From Cryptomeria japonica (taxonomy: Eukaryota; Streptophyta; Pinopsida; Cupressales; Cupressaceae): a DNA stretch of 64,000 nt. Each line of letters starts with the position of its first letter. Position 1 is the first letter of the stretch. Shown in pieces: positions 57,931-64,000 of the stretch. The position numbers and the translations under genes are program-made. The stretch lies in contig NC_081414.1 in assembly GCF_030272615.1 (NCBI RefSeq), positions 665,783,938 to 665,847,937 on the forward strand, given 5' to 3'. Under the pieces are notes generated by a model. The model saw nothing but the letters and a program-made list of their open reading frames with translations. It made no database searches and had not been told where the DNA came from.

Positions 57931-57989
57931 ATGGAATATAACTTAAAGTATAAGTGACATTTCACTTATACTTAAATGTTATATTCCAT
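57931..57989. repeat. Near-perfect 27-bp inverted repeat
   Basis: The left arm starts ATGGAATATAACTTAAAG and the right arm ends ATGTTATATTCCAT, with a 4-base loop CATT. There is only one slipped base in the right arm. It stands about 30 bp before the first hairpin-array unit. Confidence 0.9.
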
Positions 57990-58021
57990 AAAATGATCCT
58001 GACGGAGAGTCCAAAATGTCA

Positions 58022-60817
58022 AATTTCGCTCCTGACCCTTCCAAAGGGTCCAAAGCGAAATTTGCTCCTAACCCTTCAAAAGGGTCTGGAGCGAAATTCT
58101 CCATAAGACATTCTACTTTGACCAAAACCTAGAACTAACGCATTCCCAGGCTTGAATGAAGATAAAAACGCTTGTTTGAATGAGGTAATGTGAAAATGAA
58201 GTTAGGATTTGATGCCCAAGGATGATTTTCGCTCCTGACCCTTCCAAAGGGTCCAGAGAAAAATTCACTATAAACCTCTTTTGCTACTTGTTTGAGATCC
58301 AAACCTTGTCCCTTGGGTGAAGAATGATGTTAGCTACCTTCTAGAGAGGACTGGAGGTGAAAAAATGAAGGATTCTAGCCTAAAAAGTGAATTTCGCTCC
58401 TGACCCTTCCAAAGGGTCCAGAGCGAAATTCTTGAAAGCACTCATTTTCCCTCTAGCCAAAGTCAAGATCTTGGTGGAGATGCAAGAGAAAGGATCTATG
58501 TTTGCCTCTCAAAGAGGATTGGAGTTGGAAATGTCAAGAATCAAGCTCAAAACATGATTTTCGCTCCTGACCCTTCCAAAGGGTCCAGAGCGAAAATCCT
58601 TATAACTCTTGTTTTCCTTCTTATTTTGGCTAGGCATTGGCTTGATGGGAGATGAATGGGTATGTTTTTTCCTTGAGAGGGAGTTTGATTGATTTTGAAG
58701 AACAAGATTTTGGCCTAAAGGAGAATTTCGCTCCTGACCCTTCCAAAGGGTCCAAAGCAAAATTCATCATAAACTTCATTGGCTACCTTGTTTGACCTTG
58801 AAACCTTCTTCCTCAGATGGAAAATGATCTAATTTTGCTTCTTGAAGTGGTTTGAAGTTTGAAAAGTGAGTAATCAAGCCTAGAATGAGATTTTCGCTCC
58901 TGACCCTTCCAAAGGGTCCAGAGCGAAAATCTTCTTAAAGCTCATTTCCTCCTAAGTTTGACTATTTTTTTATTTGCAAGGTATCTTGGAGGGAAGGATG
59001 GACATTCTTGTTGCCTTTGAAGTGTTTGAAAGCGTTGAGAAATGAAGGATTTTGGACCAAAAGGGAAATTTCGCTCCTAACCCTTCCAAAGGGTCCAGAG
59101 CAAAATTCCTAAAAACTCATATTTTTGCATTGAAAAAGGTCAAGTTTTTGATTTGTTATCACGTGGATGGAAGAAAAATAACTTGTCTTTGCCTCTTGAG
59201 GTCGTTTTAAAAGGGAGAAATGAAGGATCTAGCCCAAGTCAAGATTTTCACTCCTGACCCTTCCAAATGGTCCAGAGCGAAAATCTCTCTAAGAGACATT
59301 TCTTGCCTTATTTGGCCAAATTTTGGTGTCCAAGACATGATGAGAGAGAATGGGCATATTGAAATCTTTAAGGATGTTTGAAAGAGTTAAGGAATGAGTG
59401 TTTTAGCCAAGGAAGGAAATTTCGCTCCTGACCCTTCCAAAGGGTCCGAAGCGAAATTCCTTACAAGCCTATATTTTTAACCTTGCTTGAGCTTAAAACC
59501 TTGTTCCTAGGGCGAGGAGAGATGAGATTTTACCTTGCAATAAAGATTGGGTTTGAAAGAATGATGATTTTGGTCTAAAAAGGGAAATTCGCTCCTGACC
59601 CTTCTAGAGGGTCCAAGGCGAAATTGTGCAAAACCTATCTTTTCCCTTAGTTTCATGCCAAACCTAGTGTGGATCATGATTAAAGAAGGCCTTAGGAATG
59701 ACTCCAAATGGCCAATGATTATCAAGATTGAAGGAATTGAGCCCAAATGATGAAAATCGCTCTTGACCCTTCCAGAGGGTCTAGGGCGAAAATTCTTCAA
59801 TCACCTATTTTGCCTTGCAAAATCAAGTTAAACTTGGGTTGGACGTGAGAGGAGAAGTGTTTTCTAGCCTTTTGAGGTAAGTGCAACTTGAAATGATGGA
59901 GGAATAAGCCTAAATTAAGAAATTCGCTCCTAACCCTTCCAAAGGGTCCAGAGCGAATTTTCTCTAAATCACCTTTTTTCCCAAATTTGTGCCAAGCCAA
60001 GTGCTGACTAGAGCAAGTTTTGATGGGAGAGGTCCTCAAGAATGACATTGACTTAACAATGATTATCAAACTTGAAGGAATTGAGCCAAAAAGTGATTTT
60101 CGCTCCTCACCCTTCCAAAGGGTCCAGAGCGGAAATCTTAAAACCACCTATTTTCCTTGCAAGTCTAGTCAAACATTAGGTTTTCATGGCTTGGATGGGT
60201 GCGAGGAGACATGTTCTTGCCTTTTGAAGTTAGTTGGTGTTGAAAATGATGGAAATTAGCCCAAAGCAAGGATTTCACTCCTGACCCTTCCAAAGGGTCC
60301 AGAGCGAAAATCCTAGGATCACCTACTTTCTTTGCAAGACAAGTTGAAATTTTGATTTTTATGGCCTAGGTAGGAGTGAGGCAATGTGTCCTTAGTCTTG
60401 GAGGAGAATTGAAGTTGAAAGGATGGAGGAACATGCTCAAAACTTGAAAATCACTCCTGACCCTTCCAAAGGGTCTAGAGCGAAAAACGCTAAAACCATC
60501 CTTTTCTCCAAATTTTGTGCTAAGTCAGGCCTAGACTAGGGTGAGAGAAGCTATTTGGAATGCCTTGGAAAGATGTTTATCCACCAAAGATGCAAATATT
60601 GAGCTAAAATTGGAATTTCGCTCCTGACCCTTCCAAAGGGTCCAGAGCGAAATTCTTAACCATTTTTGCCCCAAATTTACATCAAGCTTGGTGTTGGTTG
60701 AGAATGAGGACGTCCTTGGGCATGTATCTAAGCAAGTATGATCACAAGGTGAGAAGAATTTGAGCCAAGAATGCAAAATTCGCCTCTGACCCTTCCAAAG
60801 GGTCCAGGGCGAAATTC
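58022..60817. repeat. Array of 18 hairpin units, ~165-177 bp spacing
   Basis: Each unit is about 40 bp: an outer arm like ATTTCGCTC, then CT, an inner arm GACCCTT, loop CCA, inner arm AAGGGTC, then CA and an outer arm GAGCGAAAT. Unit starts are near 58022, 58060, 58225, 58390, 58557, 58723, 58890, 59067, 59244, 59418, 59585, 59753, 59920, 60096, 60271, 60446, 60613 and 60775. Except for the first two, spacing is about 162-177 bp. Spacers are much less conserved, often with a GAAGGA or GATGGA word and AGCC just before the hairpin. Spacing is not a multiple of three, so this is not protein repeat coding. Function is unknown. Confidence 0.95.
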
Positions 60818-60959
60818 TTATGGAGCCTGTCCTTGGAAAGGATTTTAAGCAAACTTCATTTTGATATCTTCTTGTTGATGATTTAAGGTAGGAAATGCTA
60901 TGTTGAAATGAATTTATTATGTGTCCTTAATCATCTTTTGGTTTGTTTTGGCAAATGAA

Positions 60960-61090
60960 AGAAGACCAGGCCAGGACAAGGACGACTTTCTCCAGCCCAG
61001 CAGCAACAAGGACAACTTTCTCCAGCGCAGCATCAACAAGGACGACCTTCTCCAGCCTAGCCTCATCAAGGACGACCTCTTCCAGTCCAA
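60960..61090 (+). repeat. ~30-bp tandem repeat, four copies
   Basis: Units share CAAGGACGACTTTCTCCAGC with variants, each followed by a CAGCA/TCA-type linker. It lies between the hairpin array and the LTR promoter-like region. The frame is open on both strands, which is probably incidental. Confidence 0.85.
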
Positions 61091-61184
61091 CATTTGAAGG
61101 AAAGACAAGGTGGCATCTCAGTCATCACTCCTCCAATCAGATTGGTCCACCTCAACGTGTCCAGATTCAATGTACCTAACTCAT

Positions 61185-62280
61185 CAAAGATGGCACTAAC
61201 TTCAATGTACCTACCCCAGCTATCCATTGGTCGAATATTCCAGAGAAGACATGTGTCCAAATAATGCAATTATTTCATTGGTCAAAATTAAGTTTGTTGT
61301 AACAAACCCTAATTAAGGTTTCATTGTAAAATCTTGGCCATTGATCTCAAATTGATCTGAGCCATCGAATTGTATTGAGGGCACTATATAAGCCCTGGCT
61401 CCTCATTTGTAAAGGCTAATAGTTAGTCATTAATAGTTAGAAGGTGAATAGTTAGTTCATAGAGGTTAGAATAGCTATTGATTAATAGCAAATAGAATAG
61501 CAGTTAGAGTAGAATAGGAGGACAAGGCAAGAAATTGTTGCCATTGATTGTAAATAAGCTCCATTTTCATTGAAGTTATGGTGAAGTGTGTCGTTTCTTG
61601 CAATATGCATGGTTTCTTGTTGAATCTTCAATTCTAGATGGTAGATGATTAGATTGAATGAAGAAAATTGTTGAATGCACCTGTGTGGAATCCATCTAAT
61701 CCAAACCACTAGCCTCTTGCTAATGGTAAGTGCGCCTTGCGTAGTCAACTGGAATAAAATGAGCTTAATCTTAAGTTGTTACACGTCTATTGTTCATGCG
61801 TTATCTTGAATGGTGATCAGTGTCTGATGGTGTACGATTTGAACATATTGGAAGCACCCCTTAGAAGATCGCATTGAGCTGGTGTCGAATTGTTCAAGCC
61901 TGATGGTGAGACCCAGCCCAGTAGGACTCCACCTAGTCATTCATCTATCTTCTCGCATTCTAGGTAGTAGAGTAGACTTCCTGAACCCTGCATCTTTTGC
62001 CATTTGTTTGTCTTCCAGTTAGTAAATAGGACTTGTGGTTCCAGCAAATTAGACATTTAGTCATCGAGTGTAAGTCCCCTTGTGATTCAAGCAAAATCAC
62101 ATCATACCACAAAGAGCGTATCCACGAGTAGAGAACCTACATACAAGAACCTTGGAGTTGCCTCGACTGATCCTTTGGCGAGATCTTCAGCAGTCGGGAA
62201 ACTTTGTTCAAGAGAGGATAAGGTACCTTTAGGTATTTTATTCTGTGTTCGCATGTGCATGAAAAACACATCAATAGGAA
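61185..62280 (+). repeat. LTR-like region with TATA box, copy 2
   Basis: It resembles 41700-42765 in order. The TATA box CTATATAAG is at about 61384, with repeated AATAGTTAG phrases 40-100 bp further on. It lies upstream of the primer site at 62627, so it could be the promoter part of the LTR that ends at 62624. Confidence 0.65.
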
Positions 62281-62499
62281 CCCCAATCATAGGGAGGAGA
62301 ATAAGGGTGGTAAGAAGAAGGGGAATGGCTATAGGATTCCTCACTAGGTACACCCCCTCATATGGATGGCAAAAAGCCACATGAGGCCAGGAGGGATAGT
62401 ATTTCCACTCTTGGGCCTAGGGTAGAGGATTATTTTAGGCACTCTATCATGCCTCCTTATCCTAACTTTCCTATGATTGAACTCTATAAACAAATTAGA

Positions 62500-62624
62500 T
62501 ATATCTTATGATTAAGTTAATGGTCTTAACCCTAGTAGGAAAGATCTACACTTTTATTCTTGTTACATGTGGAATTTTGATTTTAGGACAAAAAACTAGG
62601 GCATTTACAAAAGGGGACATTACA
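62500..62624 (+). repeat. LTR 3' end before a Met primer site
   Basis: It ends with ACTAGGGCATTTACAAAAGG and GGACATTACA two bases before the primer site. The segment from CACTTTTATTCTTG to GCATTTACAA recurs at the window end (63940-64000). Confidence 0.75.
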
Positions 62625-62626
62625 AA

Positions 62627-62639
62627 TGGTATCAGAGCC
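62627..62639 (+). other. Primer-binding site of the right-edge element
   Basis: TGGTATCAGAGCC is an exact initiator-Met tRNA site two bases after the LTR end. Confidence 0.92.
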
Positions 62640-63224
62640 TTGATCCTACCAACCTGCAAGGTAAAGATAAATCAATGGATGCATTCTAGTCAATGAGAAG
62701 GAATTTAACAATACATGTATTTGCATGTATGCTTCGTTGTCTACATATATTGATGTGTATTCTTCGTGCTTTTATCCGTATGCTCTTTGTTTGATTCATA
62801 CTTGAGATGTTTTCAGTAAGTCTACCCCAATAAATATTGTAAACATATTCCTATCATCATGAAATTTCTATTTTTGGTTGATATAGAATATGAGAATAAC
62901 TAAGAATGAACCAAAAGATGTTGACTTGTTTAGAAAGGAACAGTTTAAGGTCATAGATGTGTGTCATGCTTCTAATCCTCATCTTAATATATGGAAGACT
63001 CCTCTTAACTTTGAACCTTACCAATTTCCAACTCTAAATTATGTTGTTGCAAGTTTTAGTTCAAATTCGCAACTTAAAGTAATACCAGGGTTACTAAAGC
63101 TAATTATATCATATGGGGGACCTAAGGATCACGAATCCCCAAGAAATTTGAAACCCTCACATTTGCAAAGATTTAATTAAAAACTGTCATTGCTTGAGGA
63201 CAAGCAAATTTGGGAAGGGCAAAC
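62640..63224 (+). mobile_element. Short interior of a non-autonomous LTR element
   Basis: Only about 590 bp lie between the primer site and the second LTR start. It holds one small ORF and ends with the purine-rich AAATTTGGGAAGGGC (63207-63220), a polypurine tract four bases before the LTR. No gag or pol is present. Confidence 0.7.
62890..63180 (+). CDS. Small ORF (96 aa) of unknown function in the LTR-element interior
   Basis: The ATG at 62890 starts a 96-residue frame ending RFN, 30 bp before the polypurine tract. I recognise no family. It is the only ORF of the interior, so it may be the tail of a deleted Gag-Pol or a chance frame. A start a few bases into a run of A/T-rich leader is unremarkable. 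Confidence 0.3.
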   Translation: MRITKNEPKDVDLFRKEQFKVIDVCHASNPHLNIWKTPLNFEPYQFPTLNYVVASFSSNSQLKVIPGLLKLIISYGGPKDHESPRNLKPSHLQRFN

Positions 63225-64000
63225 TGCCATGCCCCCACCAATCTAACAGAAAGAGCAGACTTGTGAATTATCGTTGCCTTAACAATATGAAATCATGGAA
63301 ATTGAAAATTTGGCTAATTGTTTTTGCAAAAGCATGAGTTTTTGACCCAAGTGTAGTTACCCGTATATTGTTCTCCTCTGTGATAACACTCAATCCTTTT
63401 TGCATCTCTATCTTATTGATGGATTAATGTTAACACCAAGAACAAGGATGTTACTGCCTGTAACTTAATAACAGTTATGTTCTAATCTGATCGGTGGTGA
63501 TCTCCTGGATGCTTTGATTCCTTTCCCTTATATCTCTCAAATGTGAGGGAGGGGTCACATCTCCTCATCATGTATGCCTTTTGGCAAGAGACACATACTT
63601 TCACCATTAACACCCTTTGAAATAGTGCAACTCTTCTTTATTTCTACCCTTTGGAAGGGACACAACCTTTCATAATCAGATCTGCATTTCTTATTTAAAT
63701 CAGATCTGCACTTCTGATTTCCAAATTATCCCCCCCTTCAAATGAGTTCTCATCTCCCTTTTATACATCATATTTGGGAGATGAGAACTTATCATTTCAT
63801 GCCTTTTGACCATTCATTAACTTAATTAAATTTTAACTATATTTAATTATATTATTTTATATTTTAATTTTATTCTTTTGAATTTTAATTTTCTTATTTA
63901 TATTTACCATAAAACTCTATTTCAAAGTGGGGACATTACACTTTTATTCTTGTTTTACCATGGAATCGTGATTCTAGGGAAAAAACTAGGGCATTTACAA
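63225..64000 (+). repeat. 3' LTR of the right-edge element, cut by the window end
   Basis: It starts TGCCATGCCCCCACC, matching 56485, and its last 60 bases match the 5' LTR end at 62540-62610. By comparison about 14 bases are missing beyond the window, so the LTR is about 790 bp. The middle does not match 56545-62500. Confidence 0.7.
63745..63789. repeat. 14-bp perfect inverted repeat in the LTR
   Basis: AGTTCTCATCTCCC and GGGAGATGAGAACT are separated by 17 bases. It could form a hairpin in the LTR transcript. Confidence 0.9.

Noticed and set aside
58509-60147. Minus-strand reading frames with a repeated GPFGRVRSE-like peptide
   Set aside because: They only read through the palindromic array units. 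Spacing is not a multiple of three, so the units change frame, and spacers share no protein similarity.
58022-60817. CRISPR array
   Set aside because: Repeats are regularly spaced, but spacers of ~130 bp are related to each other, the context is a plant transposon region, and no cas gene exists.

Overview
This window looks like transposon-filled intergenic DNA from a plant, most likely a seed plant with a large repeat-rich genome. A gymnosperm is plausible, but the sequence alone does not prove it. The evidence is Ty3/gypsy elements of the Tat type (extra RNase H), Ty1/copia elements primed by initiator-Met tRNA, a plant mobile domain (PMD) relic, a hAT relic, and C-to-T decay at CAG sites as expected in CHG-methylated DNA. 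I found no ordinary cellular gene, tRNA, rRNA or CRISPR array.

Left part (1-25,300). Short tandem repeats and a GCTCGC-rich stretch are followed by an essentially complete giant-LTR Ty3/gypsy element (2889-19516) flanked by the target duplication GATAC. Each LTR is 5008 bp and they differ by about 40 substitutions by eye. Between them lies one uninterrupted 2112-residue gag-protease-RNase H-RT-RNase H-integrase ORF. Each LTR also carries a roughly 1050-codon ORF of unknown function. The two copies are broken by different CAG-to-TAG changes. Upstream of that ORF is a dense array of the 7-mer TCATCGA. A diverged relic of the same LTR-encoded protein lies on the minus strand at 20454-23894, broken only by in-frame stops.

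Middle part (25,300-43,960). This holds a hAT-like transposase relic (minus), a truncated Tat element with the more usual RNase H-to-integrase order (29245-31440), and a PMD pseudogene (minus). The PMD pseudogene is split by a 2.9-kb non-autonomous LTR element (34935-37834, target duplication GTAAC). After these come minisatellites, an RNase H fragment and LTR fragments.

Right part (43,965-64,000). A gag-protease-only Ty3/gypsy element is split by a gag-protease-only copia element (47243-51044, target duplication AATTT). The copia element is related to the 2.9-kb element. Next come an orphan copia LTR with its primer site, and then an array of 18 imperfect hairpin units spaced about 165-177 bp apart (58022-60817). 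Hairpin arm sequences co-vary between units. The array sits upstream of an LTR promoter-like region, and the window ends in a small LTR element with PBS, short interior, polypurine tract and second LTR.

The items I consider most worth attention are the LTR-encoded ORF family with its motif array, the RNase H placed before RT, and the co-varying hairpin array.
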